42,019 nt of DNA, taken from an uncultured Lachnospiraceae bacterium (lineage in GTDB: Bacteria; Bacillota; Clostridia; Lachnospirales; Lachnospiraceae). This document shows, one piece after another, positions 21,686-29,990 of this stretch. Where the stretch lies: positions 1 through 42,019 of the forward strand of contig CACZFF010000023.1 of assembly GCA_902780385.1 (NCBI GenBank), given 5' to 3'. Both the position numbers and the translations under genes were made by a program. The notes beneath the pieces are model-generated. The model was not told where the DNA came from. It saw nothing but the letters and a program-made list of their open reading frames with translations, and ran no database searches. Position 1 is the first letter of the stretch. Each line of letters opens with the position of its first letter.

Positions 21686-21795
21686 CCCCCAGGGGCATAG
21701 TTCAAGGTTTTTCCCGAGCCGCCAGGACCGCGTGATCCAGGTTAGATTTTGCAAAAATCCCAATATTTTTCAAACAGTCAGAAAGGAGGCGGGTT
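21686..21795. other. Gap between HNH and terS; candidate cos region
   Basis: 110 bases without a gene. Contains ACCCCCAGGGG (21684-21694) and an imperfect GGACC/GGATCC-like inverted repeat near 21725-21737. In HNH-TerS-TerL phages cos usually lies here. Assignment by position only. Confidence 0.3.
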
Positions 21796-22263
21796 ATGCC
21801 GAGATCTCGGAAGGTTGTCTCCCTGCAGACACGACATAACACTAAGGCCGAAACGGAAGCCCGCCGCCGGGAAGAGGCGATGGTTGCTCTTCCCTCCGAT
21901 CAGCTGGTCTCTCCCCCGCCCTATCTGAAGGGGAAGGAAGCCCGGCGTGAATGGCGCCGGGTTGTCCCTCTCCTGGAACAGATCGGAGTGTTTGGCAATC
22001 TGGATAAATCAAACCTTGCAGCATACTGCTATAATTACGGCGAATGGGTGGAGCTGATCAGAAAACGGTCCGCTCTCTCCATCACTGAACCGGAGGACTT
22101 CAAGCTCCTCCAGGCAATCGATAAACAGATCAAGGTCCATGAGGACCAGTTCAGACGCTTTGGCTCTGCGTGCGGTATGGATCCGTCTGGCCGCTTAAAG
22201 GCTGCAGCCAAGCAGACGCAGACTGAGCAGGAAACCATCGAGGCAAGGTTCGGAGCGATTTGA
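21796..22263 (+). CDS. terS: Terminase small subunit, P27 family
   Basis: A 155-aa protein behind AAAGGAGGCGGGTT. P27-type sequence: PPYLKGKEARREWRRVVPLLEQIGVFGNLDKSNLAAYCYNYGEW (41-84) and a central helix with KLLQAIDKQIKVHEDQFRRFG. It recognises the packaging site and recruits TerL, whose start overlaps its stop. Confidence 0.92.
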   Translation: MPRSRKVVSLQTRHNTKAETEARRREEAMVALPSDQLVSPPPYLKGKEARREWRRVVPLLEQIGVFGNLDKSNLAAYCYNYGEWVELIRKRSALSITEPEDFKLLQAIDKQIKVHEDQFRRFGSACGMDPSGRLKAAAKQTQTEQETIEARFGAI

Positions 22264-24056
22264 GCGACTTGCTCCCTGTACCGGAGTATCTTACCGAGAT
22301 CCACGGTGAGACCACACTGGAACAGATCACTTACTATGCCAGGGCCTGCATAGCAGACCCGAAGCACAATAACAGAAAACACATCTGGGCATGTCAGCGC
22401 CTTCTGGGCGACCTTCAAAGGTCGGAAGACGCGGCGTGCCCTTTTTACTGGGACGAAACTGAGGCCCAGAACATCGTAGAGTGGTTCTCTCTCCTTCGGC
22501 ACAGCAAAGGCGTCCTGTCGGGACAGCCTATCGTTCTCACCCCCTGGCAGAGGTTTTGGTTGTGCCAGCTTTACGGCTGGAAGAGGAAAGAGAACGGACG
22601 AAGAAGGTTCAGGAAGAGTTTTACGCAGGTCGGCAGGAAGAATGCCAAGTCGCAATTGGAGGCTGGCGTTGCCCTGTATGAGATCTCTGTTACAGCTGTG
22701 AAGAATGGCGAGGTTGATGAGGCTTACACGGCCGGTACCAAAAGAGACCAGTCAAAAATCGTGTTTACAGAGGCCGGTCTCATGCTCCGGGGCTCTCCCC
22801 TGTTCGGTAAATTCAAAATCAACAAGAACAACATTATCCATCTTGCCACCAAGTCGCAGATTACTCCTCTGTGTAAGGACGACGGCAAGAATGGAGACGG
22901 TACCAACCCTGCTTTGTTGGTCATCGATGAGTACCACCAACATAAAACAACTGAATTTTACGACTTAGCATTGGGCTCCAACACAAAAGAACCCCTGCTG
23001 ATGATCATCACGACGGCCGGCATGGACCTGACCTTCCCGTGCTATGTGCAGGAGTACGCATACTGTTCGGATGTCCTGAACCCGGATGTAGATATCCAAA
23101 ACGATGAATACCTGATAGATATTCTGGAGCTTGATCCAGAAGACTATAAAGACCTGTCCAACATTGCCGATGAGGAGCTCTGGTTCAAGGCAAATCCCAT
23201 CCGCATGACCTACAAGGATGGTCAGGAGAAGATCCGGGGCGACTATGAAGTTGCTAAGCAGATCCCGGAGAAGATGATCGCCTTCCTGACCAAGATGCTG
23301 GACATCTGGGTGCAGGCCAAAGAGAACGGCTATATGAACATGGCCAAGTGGAAGGCCTGTGAGGTGGAGCCGGACCAGCTCCCTGACACAAAGCACTGGC
23401 CGGTCTACGTCGGCTTTGATATGTCGTCTAAAATCGACCTGACGTCGGTGGCTTTTGTCCTACCCTATGAAACACCGGAGCGGGATGAGGTCGGAAAGCC
23501 GGTCGTCAAATATATCCTGTATTCGCATTCCTTTATTCCTTCCCGGGAGAAGCTGATGGAGCATGTTGTTGTAGACAAGGCCCCATACGACGCCTGGGAA
23601 CAGCAGGGATTTATAACCATCACCGATACCCCAATCGTGGACCAGTCGGCGGTCATGCGTTATGTGATCGACACATGCGCTGCTCATGACTGGGACATCC
23701 AGTGCCTCTGCTTTGATCCGGCGAACGCCTCAAAGCTGATGCTGGACCTGTCAGAGGAAGGCTACGACGTGGAAGAGGTCTTCCAGAGCCACAAGAGCCT
23801 GAACGAATCGACACAGGGCTTCCGGGAGCAGGTCTACTGTAAGAACATCCTCTACACCTACAACCCGGTCCTGAATTACTCCATGTCCAATGCTGTGATC
23901 CGCCGCAACAACGGCCTGATCAAGATAGACAAGGACGCCACAGCGAAGAGGATTGACCCGGTTGACGCCGCCCTGTGCGGCTACAAGCTGGCCATGTATC
24001 ACGATTTTGGTACTTCATACATTGACGCTATCGATGCTTTTTTAGGAGCTGATTAA
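22260..24056 (+). CDS. terL: Terminase large subunit
   Basis: A 598-aa protein with a TTG start overlapping the terS stop (TTGA). ATPase: Walker A-like QVGRKNAKS (123-131) and Walker B LLVIDE (219-224, Asp223/Glu224). Nuclease domain from about 380 (GFDMSSKIDLTSVAFV), with acidic residues near the C-terminus (RIDPVDAA). Length and order fit the Terminase_1 family. It drives DNA into the prohead and cuts it. Confidence 0.96.
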   Translation: MSDLLPVPEYLTEIHGETTLEQITYYARACIADPKHNNRKHIWACQRLLGDLQRSEDAACPFYWDETEAQNIVEWFSLLRHSKGVLSGQPIVLTPWQRFWLCQLYGWKRKENGRRRFRKSFTQVGRKNAKSQLEAGVALYEISVTAVKNGEVDEAYTAGTKRDQSKIVFTEAGLMLRGSPLFGKFKINKNNIIHLATKSQITPLCKDDGKNGDGTNPALLVIDEYHQHKTTEFYDLALGSNTKEPLLMIITTAGMDLTFPCYVQEYAYCSDVLNPDVDIQNDEYLIDILELDPEDYKDLSNIADEELWFKANPIRMTYKDGQEKIRGDYEVAKQIPEKMIAFLTKMLDIWVQAKENGYMNMAKWKACEVEPDQLPDTKHWPVYVGFDMSSKIDLTSVAFVLPYETPERDEVGKPVVKYILYSHSFIPSREKLMEHVVVDKAPYDAWEQQGFITITDTPIVDQSAVMRYVIDTCAAHDWDIQCLCFDPANASKLMLDLSEEGYDVEEVFQSHKSLNESTQGFREQVYCKNILYTYNPVLNYSMSNAVIRRNNGLIKIDKDATAKRIDPVDAALCGYKLAMYHDFGTSYIDAIDAFLGAD

Positions 24057-24058
24057 GT

Positions 24059-25369
24059 ATGAGCAGAAAAAAGAGAAGGCGCCGCCAGGAACGGGCGGAT
24101 CCGGTAATTAACGTAAAGAACACCGCGACAGAGACAGCGGGCCTCATGGATGATGAACTTCTGGAGTGGCTGGGAGTCAGGACGAACCGGAAGAAATCAA
24201 TCCAGGAGGCGACTTACTATACATGCCTCAGGATCCTGTCGGAAGCCATCGGCAAGCTCCCGATCAAATACTATCAGGAGACCGAAAGAGGCAAGATCCG
24301 GGCAGAGCCCACAGAGGTCACGCGCCTGCTGACAAGGCGGCCCAATCCTTACATGACGCCGACACAGCTGTTCACAACGGTGGAAGCAAACTGCCAGCAT
24401 TATGGAAACGGCTATATCTGGATCCAGCGTGGGACCATCGATACACCTTACGGCCCTGTCTGGGGCATCAAGGGGCTGTATCCGATGCAGTCCTCCGCCG
24501 TGACGGTCTGGTTTGACGATGCCGGCGTCTTCGGCAAAGAGGGCGGCCTGTATTACCAGTACTCAGACCCCCGGACCGGCAGGACATACATGTTTTCCAT
24601 GTGGGACGTGGTCCACATTAAAACATGGTGCACGTTTGACGGGATCATGGGCAAGTCCGTTTCGAATATCCTCCGGGATACCGTCGGCGGGTCCCTGAAG
24701 AGCCAGGACTACATGAACAGGCTCTATGAGCAAGGCCTGACCGCTGCCATGGCGCTCCAGTATACCGGCGATCTGGATAACGAACGGATCAAGAAGCTGC
24801 AGAGGAAATTTGCCGATAAGCTGACCGGGTCAGCCGCAGCCGGCAAGGTCATCCCGATTCCTATCGGCCTGCAGCTCCAGCCGCTGAACATCAAGCTGAC
24901 AGACGCTCAGTTCTTTGAGCTGAAAAAATACAGCGCCCTTCAGATTGCGGCAGCCTTCGGTATCAAACCCAACCAGATCAATAACTACGACAAGTCTTCC
25001 TACGCCAACTCAGAAATGCAGCAGATAGATTTCCTGACCGACACGGAACTCTACCGGCTGAAGACATGGGAGGAGGAGCTGAACGCTAAGCTCCTCATGC
25101 CCAGAGAAGCAGAGGAAGGTAAATTTTACAAATTCAACGAAAAGGCCATCCTGCGGACCGATTCCAAGACACAGATGGAGATCGTTACCGGATATGTCCA
25201 GAACGGCCTTTATACGCCTAATGAGGGCCGTGAGCTCCTGGATAAGGAGTGGCGCCCTGAAGGCGATGTACTGATGGCCAACGGTAACTACATTCCGCTT
25301 GAAATGATCGGCACTCAGTACAGCAGCGATCGGAATACGCAGGAAGGAGGTGGAGATGGCAACAGTTAA
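24059..25369 (+). CDS. Portal protein, HK97 family
   Basis: A 436-aa protein. Typical segments: YYTCLRILSEAIGKLPIKYYQ (54-74), LLTRRPNPYMTPTQLFTTVEANCQHYGNGYIWI and LQIAAAFGIKPNQINNY near 300. It forms the DNA channel at one capsid vertex. It starts three bases after terL and overlaps the protease gene by 14 bases. Confidence 0.95.
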   Translation: MSRKKRRRRQERADPVINVKNTATETAGLMDDELLEWLGVRTNRKKSIQEATYYTCLRILSEAIGKLPIKYYQETERGKIRAEPTEVTRLLTRRPNPYMTPTQLFTTVEANCQHYGNGYIWIQRGTIDTPYGPVWGIKGLYPMQSSAVTVWFDDAGVFGKEGGLYYQYSDPRTGRTYMFSMWDVVHIKTWCTFDGIMGKSVSNILRDTVGGSLKSQDYMNRLYEQGLTAAMALQYTGDLDNERIKKLQRKFADKLTGSAAAGKVIPIPIGLQLQPLNIKLTDAQFFELKKYSALQIAAAFGIKPNQINNYDKSSYANSEMQQIDFLTDTELYRLKTWEEELNAKLLMPREAEEGKFYKFNEKAILRTDSKTQMEIVTGYVQNGLYTPNEGRELLDKEWRPEGDVLMANGNYIPLEMIGTQYSSDRNTQEGGGDGNS

Positions 25370-26021
25370 CATCAAGGGAGACATCATTCCCAATGACCTT
25401 ACCTGGGTTTATGAGTGGTTCGGATTCGACCACACCTCCCCCGCTATGGTCAAGACGGTCATTGATGAAGCCGCAGAAGATGAGACCATTGACGTCATCA
25501 TTAATTCCGGCGGCGGATATGTGATGGCCGGTCAGGAGATCTACACAGAGCTGACAAAGAATCCCAATGTCAACATTGAGATCCAGTCACTGGCAGGATC
25601 AGCAGCGTCTGTCATTGCGATGGCGGGCCACAGCAGAATCAGTCCGGTCGGAATGATCATGATCCATAACGTCAGCGGACGCTCTGAGGGCGATTACCAT
25701 GACATGCAGAAGTCCGCTGAAATCCTGAAGAACATGAATGCCGCCATGGCAAATGCTTACGTGCAGAAGACCGGAATGGACCGGGCCGAAGTGCTCAGGC
25801 TCATGGATAAAGAGACATGGCTCACAGCCAATCAGTGCGTCGAGATGGGATTTTGCGACGAAATCATGGGCGAGGAAGAGCCTATGCTGATGACGGCTTC
25901 CCTGGGCCTGCAGGTCACGCCGGACATGATCGAAAAAGCAAAAGCCGAGATGGCACAGCAGGAAGAGCTGAATCAGCTCAGAGAAATCACCAACTTGCTC
26001 GTCGAGATCGACGAGTCCTGA
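25356..26021 (+). CDS. Head maturation protease, ClpP-like
   Basis: A 221-aa protein; ATG 25356 is preferred over GTG 25350 for spacing from AAGGAGG. ClpP fold: DVIINSGGGYVMAGQEIY (48-65), nucleophile Ser in SLAGSAASVIAMAG, His in MIMIHNVSG and a later acidic residue. S14-type proteases cut the capsid delta domain. Confidence 0.93.
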   Translation: MATVNIKGDIIPNDLTWVYEWFGFDHTSPAMVKTVIDEAAEDETIDVIINSGGGYVMAGQEIYTELTKNPNVNIEIQSLAGSAASVIAMAGHSRISPVGMIMIHNVSGRSEGDYHDMQKSAEILKNMNAAMANAYVQKTGMDRAEVLRLMDKETWLTANQCVEMGFCDEIMGEEEPMLMTASLGLQVTPDMIEKAKAEMAQQEELNQLREITNLLVEIDES

Positions 26022-26044
26022 AAACCTTATGGAGGTATGACACC

Positions 26045-27304
26045 ATGAAGAACAAGATCATGGAGCTGCGGAACACAGCCGTAGCAAAACGTAAAGAGGC
26101 ACAGTCTTTTGCCGCTTCTGCGGACATCACATCTGCAAAGGCTTCTCTGGAAGAGGCCAAGAAGGCCGACGCCGAGGCTGATATGCTGCAGGAGATCCTG
26201 GACAGCACTCCTGCTGTTCCCCAGGTCAATGTGAAGCCTGAGAACCAGAACGATCCCGTCCACGAGTTCGCACAGGCAGTCCGCCGCGGATTTAAGAACC
26301 TGAACAATGAGGGCACCGGCGCCGACGGCGGCTACACTGTCCCCGAAGACATCCAGACCAGGATCGAAAAGTACAGAGAGGCAAAATTCTCCCTGGCTAC
26401 TCTGGTCAGATCTGAGAATGTCACGACCAATCAGGGCCGCAGGACCTTCCAGACCAAGGCACAGCACGCAGGCTTTTCCAAAGTCGCTGAGGCCGGGAAC
26501 ATCGGATCCGTAAACGGTCCCCAGTTCGAAGTACTGAACTACTCCATCGACAAATTTGCCGGCTATCTGCCTGTGACCAACGAGCTCCTGGAGGATTCCG
26601 ACGCCAACATCACTGCTGTTATGGTCGAATGGCTCGGTGAAGAGGCTGTCGCTACCGACAACGCTCAGATCCTTGCCAAGATCGCCAGCAAGGCAGAAAC
26701 AAACCTGTCCAATATCGACGGCATCAAAGAGGCCCTGAACATCACTCTGGGTCAGGCATATGCTCCTACTTCCATCATCGTCACCAACGACGATGGCCTG
26801 AACTATCTGGATACCCTGAAGGTTTCTGCCAGCTCCAATGAGTACCTGCTGAAACCCGTTCAGGATCAGACATCCCCTTATGAGTATGTCATTGCTGTCG
26901 GTGCCCGCCGCGTGCCCGTAGTCGTGGTGCCCAACGGAATCCTGGCATCCACTCCCACCTATTCCGCTTCCGCAGACACTACCGTGAAGTCCGGCAAGAC
27001 CTATTACACCGTTTCCGACGGTGTTTATACTGCGGTAGCATCTCCTGCCGGCAATCCTTCCACTTCCAGCTATTATGAGATGGACGCGACCGCCAAGATC
27101 CCGTTCGTCATCGGCGACTTGAAGGAAGGCATTGAGAAATTTGACCGCAAGCAGCTGACCCTGCTTACATCCAATACCGCGTCCATCGGCCTGGTCAACG
27201 CTTTCGAGCAGGATCTGACCATCTTCCGCGGCATCATGAGAGCCGACTACAAGGTCCGCGACGCTGGCGCGTTCGTAAATGGCTACATCCAGCCCTCAGC
27301 TTAA
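26045..27304 (+). CDS. Major capsid protein, HK97 fold
   Basis: A 419-aa protein. Residues 1-90 are a charged helical delta (scaffold) domain. The capsid core starts near GADGGYTVPEDIQTRI, with FAGYLPVTNELLEDSDANI later. A ~45-residue Ser/Thr/Tyr-rich stretch (SADTTVKSGKTYYTVSDGVY and following, about 308-355) is probably a surface insertion; similar TYYT..DGVYTAV modules occur in other phage structural proteins. ATG 26045 follows GGAGG. Confidence 0.94.
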   Translation: MKNKIMELRNTAVAKRKEAQSFAASADITSAKASLEEAKKADAEADMLQEILDSTPAVPQVNVKPENQNDPVHEFAQAVRRGFKNLNNEGTGADGGYTVPEDIQTRIEKYREAKFSLATLVRSENVTTNQGRRTFQTKAQHAGFSKVAEAGNIGSVNGPQFEVLNYSIDKFAGYLPVTNELLEDSDANITAVMVEWLGEEAVATDNAQILAKIASKAETNLSNIDGIKEALNITLGQAYAPTSIIVTNDDGLNYLDTLKVSASSNEYLLKPVQDQTSPYEYVIAVGARRVPVVVVPNGILASTPTYSASADTTVKSGKTYYTVSDGVYTAVASPAGNPSTSSYYEMDATAKIPFVIGDLKEGIEKFDRKQLTLLTSNTASIGLVNAFEQDLTIFRGIMRADYKVRDAGAFVNGYIQPSA

Positions 27305-27340
27305 TGGCTGAACCGGGAACATAAAGAAAGGCGGCAGGAC

Positions 27341-27631
27341 ATGCTGGATAGTGTAAAAAACAAATGCGGCATTCCCGCCGCCATCACAACCTATGACGAC
27401 CAGATTCAGGATTACATAGAGGACGCCCTGGAGGATATGAGGAACTCCGGCGTCCCCTATAACATCTGTGACCAGAACACCGACGATAAGCGCGTGATCA
27501 CAGCGGTCACGCTGTACGTCAAGGCGAATCTGGGCGATGATCCTGACAACTACGAATCATACCTGAGACGCTATAAGGCAAAGGTGTTCCGGCTTACGAT
27601 GGAACCGGGGGAGGATGATGATGTGGAATAA
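27341..27631 (+). CDS. Head-tail connector (gp6-like adaptor)
   Basis: A 96-aa helical protein (YDDQIQDYIEDALEDMRNSGVP, ITAVTLYVKANLGDDP) in the gp6/adaptor position directly after the capsid gene. It binds the portal. Confidence 0.82.
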   Translation: MLDSVKNKCGIPAAITTYDDQIQDYIEDALEDMRNSGVPYNICDQNTDDKRVITAVTLYVKANLGDDPDNYESYLRRYKAKVFRLTMEPGEDDDVE

Positions 27632-27944
27632 ATCTATATCGCTTCCCCTGCCGGTCCTTCCGGAGCAGGACGCTGACGGATTCCCGGTGCCTGCGGGGGA
27701 CAGCCTTATTGAGCATATCCCGGCCAGACAGTGCACGACATCGAGAATCGATGAAACACTGGCGTCCCAGGACGGATACACCATAGACATGGCGGTCGAT
27801 ATCAACAAGGTCGCCTACTCCGGTCAGTCTTATTTTATCGACGAGGCTGATGGAGCCATCTATGATATCCGGGCGACACGTCCCAGACAAAGGGGCGTAC
27901 TGATCCAGTTGACAGGGGAGCTTAGAGAACATGGCAAGGTTTAA
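27621..27944 (+). CDS. Head closure/stopper protein
   Basis: A 107-aa protein; of three consecutive ATG codons the third (27621) has the best spacing from GGGGGAGG. Beta-rich (IDMAVDINKVAYSGQSYFIDEADGAIYDIRATRP). Gene order fits the stopper. Confidence 0.75.
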   Translation: MWNKSISLPLPVLPEQDADGFPVPAGDSLIEHIPARQCTTSRIDETLASQDGYTIDMAVDINKVAYSGQSYFIDEADGAIYDIRATRPRQRGVLIQLTGELREHGKV

Positions 27945-28350
27945 ATGCGACGGCCTTGATCTGGTCATATCTGAATTTTCGTCTTTTGCCCAGCAGACCT
28001 TTGTAAAGGACGCCCTGAAACAGGCGGCCCCAACTGTCGAGAAGGAAATGAAGCGGGAGATATCCTCCCACCACAAGACCAAGAGAGACAGGACAAGGGG
28101 ACAGCTTGCGGCGTCCGTGAAGACGACCGGACCCAAACAGGTCGGTTCTGAGTGGCAGGTTGAAATAGCCCCATCCGGGACTGACAGCAAAGGCGTCCGG
28201 AACGCTGAAAAGCTGGCCTATCTGGAGTATGGCACCAGTAAGCAGACCGCTACGCCTGTTGTGGCTCCTGTTGTGGCAAGGACGGAAGACAGGGTCGTGA
28301 GAGAAATAGAGACCTATATCGAGAAGAAACTGGAGAAACTGAGCATATGA
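27931..28350 (+). CDS. HK97 gp10-like head-tail protein
   Basis: A 139-aa protein with a basic middle and the family's YLEYGTSKQTATPVVAPV segment (90-107). It overlaps the previous gene by 14 bases. Involved in joining head and tail. Confidence 0.88.
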   Translation: MARFKCDGLDLVISEFSSFAQQTFVKDALKQAAPTVEKEMKREISSHHKTKRDRTRGQLAASVKTTGPKQVGSEWQVEIAPSGTDSKGVRNAEKLAYLEYGTSKQTATPVVAPVVARTEDRVVREIETYIEKKLEKLSI

Positions 28351-28697
28351 GCGCATTTTCCAAGATCATCGCGGCAGCAGAATCCTGCGGTCTCAGGGCT
28401 TTTCCTGATGTTTATGAGGGCAAGGACCTTGACCGCTGGGTCGTCTACCAGTACACAACCGAATACGGCGACCTGTACGGGGACGATGCTCCCGAAGCGA
28501 TCACCGGAACAGTGCAGGTCAAGCTCATTCTGCCGGAAATGGAGAACTTCCTGAGTATCCGGGATCGTTTCCGGCAGGCTCTTTTCAGCCAGGGATTCAC
28601 ATTTCCCAGAGTAACAGAAAACTTCGTGGACCCGGACGGGCCCCACAAAAAGAGAAATATCGTCTTCGAACTTGAAGAGGACGAAATGGAGGAATAA
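28347..28697 (+). CDS. Tail terminator/completion protein
   Basis: A 116-aa protein, ATGA overlap. It has VVYQYTTEYGDLYGDD and VQVKLILPE strands and sits in the order adaptor-stopper-gp10-terminator. It likely caps the tail tube. Confidence 0.75.
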   Translation: MSAFSKIIAAAESCGLRAFPDVYEGKDLDRWVVYQYTTEYGDLYGDDAPEAITGTVQVKLILPEMENFLSIRDRFRQALFSQGFTFPRVTENFVDPDGPHKKRNIVFELEEDEMEE

Positions 28698-28699
28698 TC

Positions 28700-29293
28700 A
28701 TGGCATATGTAGGACTGAGAAAGCCTATTATCGCGCCCCTTACAGCTGAGGGTACATACGGCACCACAGTCGCGTGGGGCAAAGCTGTTGCCTTCTCCGA
28801 AGCGCCCAACAGCACATCCGCAGAGCTTTACGGTGACGACGCTCTGGCAGAATCCGAAAAGGCCACCACAGGCGCGGGCCTGACACTGGGCACCACAGAT
28901 ATCCCGGATACCGTTCAGGAGCCCCTGTTTGGTCATTCCGCTACCGATGGCGAGAGAGTCGCCAACATCAGCGATGAGGCCGGCTACTGCGGCGTAGGCC
29001 TGATCGGCGTAAAGAAGGTAAACGGCGTCAGGGCTTATGAAGCACGTTTCTATCCCAAGACACAGTGGAACGATCCTTCTGTTGACATCAACACCAGAGC
29101 AGGTTCCACAGAGTTCCAGACACCCAGCACCGAGGGCACAGCGATGCCTCTGGATAATGGTGACTGGAGATACGTGGAAGAGTTTTCCACCGAAGCGGCT
29201 GCCCTTGCGTACATCAACGGCAAGTTTGGTGTGACCGGATCAACCGGAGGATCAACCGGAGGATCAACCGGAGGGTCAACCGGCACACCCTGA
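28700..29293 (+). CDS. Major tail protein
   Basis: A 197-aa tube protein (GLRKPIIAPLTAEGTYG start; PKTQWNDPSVDINTRAGSTEFQTP middle). The C-terminus ends with four Gly-Ser-Thr-Gly repeats coded by a 12-bp repeat (29237). The strong gene start and the following terminator fit high expression. Confidence 0.85.
   Translation: MAYVGLRKPIIAPLTAEGTYGTTVAWGKAVAFSEAPNSTSAELYGDDALAESEKATTGAGLTLGTTDIPDTVQEPLFGHSATDGERVANISDEAGYCGVGLIGVKKVNGVRAYEARFYPKTQWNDPSVDINTRAGSTEFQTPSTEGTAMPLDNGDWRYVEEFSTEAAALAYINGKFGVTGSTGGSTGGSTGGSTGTP
29237..29284 (+). repeat. Four 12-bp tandem repeats
   Basis: GGATCAACCGGA three times, then GGGTCAACCGGC, coding GSTG units at the end of the major tail protein. Flexible tail; copy number probably varies. 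Confidence 0.92.
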
Positions 29294-29322
29294 GGCCAAC
29301 AGTTAATCATTAAGTTGTAATC

Positions 29323-29374
29323 AAAAGCGAGAGACATCAGGAGAGACATCATCCGTGGTGCCTCTCGCTTTTTT
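29323..29374 (+). terminator. Terminator after major tail gene
   Basis: AAAAGCGAGAG/CTCTCGCTTTT, 11 bp, with an inner CATCA/TGGTG stem, then six T (29369-29374). Probably partial, limiting read-through to the chaperone and tape genes. Confidence 0.85.
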
Positions 29375-29394
29375 CTGTATGGAGGGAAACAGAA

Positions 29395-29799
29395 ATGTTA
29401 ACTAACAATGTCAGCACGCTCAAATTGGGCGGGATTGAATATCCGTTCAAATGCGATCTGATTGTCCTGGAAAAGGTCCAGGAAAAATATGAGGACCTTG
29501 TAAAGGTCGAAGACGGCCTGCGGGGCTTTATCCCGCGTATTGACGCTGATGGAGTCATTGACCGGTCTATTGGCAACATGACACTGCCCAATGTCGGAAT
29601 GGTCTGCCAGATCCTGACATGGATGGTGGAGGAAGGCATCGAGATCACAGGTTCTGAGATTGAAGTGCCGGACCCCAATTTCTGGAAGCGTCAGGACGAA
29701 CTGACACTGTCGGAGCTGGGCATCATCGTCTACACAGATTTTGAGGAGTGTATCGGCGGCAGGGGCCGAAAAAAAAAGACGACCAAGCCGAAGAAATAG
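29395..29799 (+). CDS. Tail assembly chaperone (gpG-like)
   Basis: A 134-aa protein behind GGAGGG. In the gpG position between major tail and tape measure genes. A slippery A AAA AAG (29772-29778, in frame) near its end allows a -1 shift into 29778-29987, giving a 197-aa gpGT-like fusion. The alpha-rich middle and basic tail (GRKKKTTKPKK) fit. Confidence 0.85.
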   Translation: MLTNNVSTLKLGGIEYPFKCDLIVLEKVQEKYEDLVKVEDGLRGFIPRIDADGVIDRSIGNMTLPNVGMVCQILTWMVEEGIEITGSEIEVPDPNFWKRQDELTLSELGIIVYTDFEECIGGRGRKKKTTKPKK

Positions 29800-29987
29800 A
29801 CGGATACCGGAATCCGGAGGACAAGACCACCATTGATTTTGCATGGATCCTTTACGTAGGAGCCGCGTCCGGCCTGTCCCGGAAGGAGACCGGTCAGCTG
29901 ACATTCGATGAATGGGGACGGCTCAGCAATCAGTTCAAACGGATGCACAACATGTCCGTTAAGAGGCTGGTTTTTTCAGGAGTATAA
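29778..29987 (+). CDS. Frameshift extension of tail chaperone (gpT-like)
   Basis: Frame -1 relative to the 29395 gene, 69 residues after the slip (DDQAEEIDGYRNPEDKTTIDFAWILYVGAASGLS ... FKRMHNM). There is no ribosome site of its own. It is made as the tail of the 29395 product and recruits the tape measure protein in known phages. Confidence 0.8.
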   Translation, partial: DDQAEEIDGYRNPEDKTTIDFAWILYVGAASGLSRKETGQLTFDEWGRLSNQFKRMHNMSVKRLVFSGV

Positions 29988-29990
29988 CCT

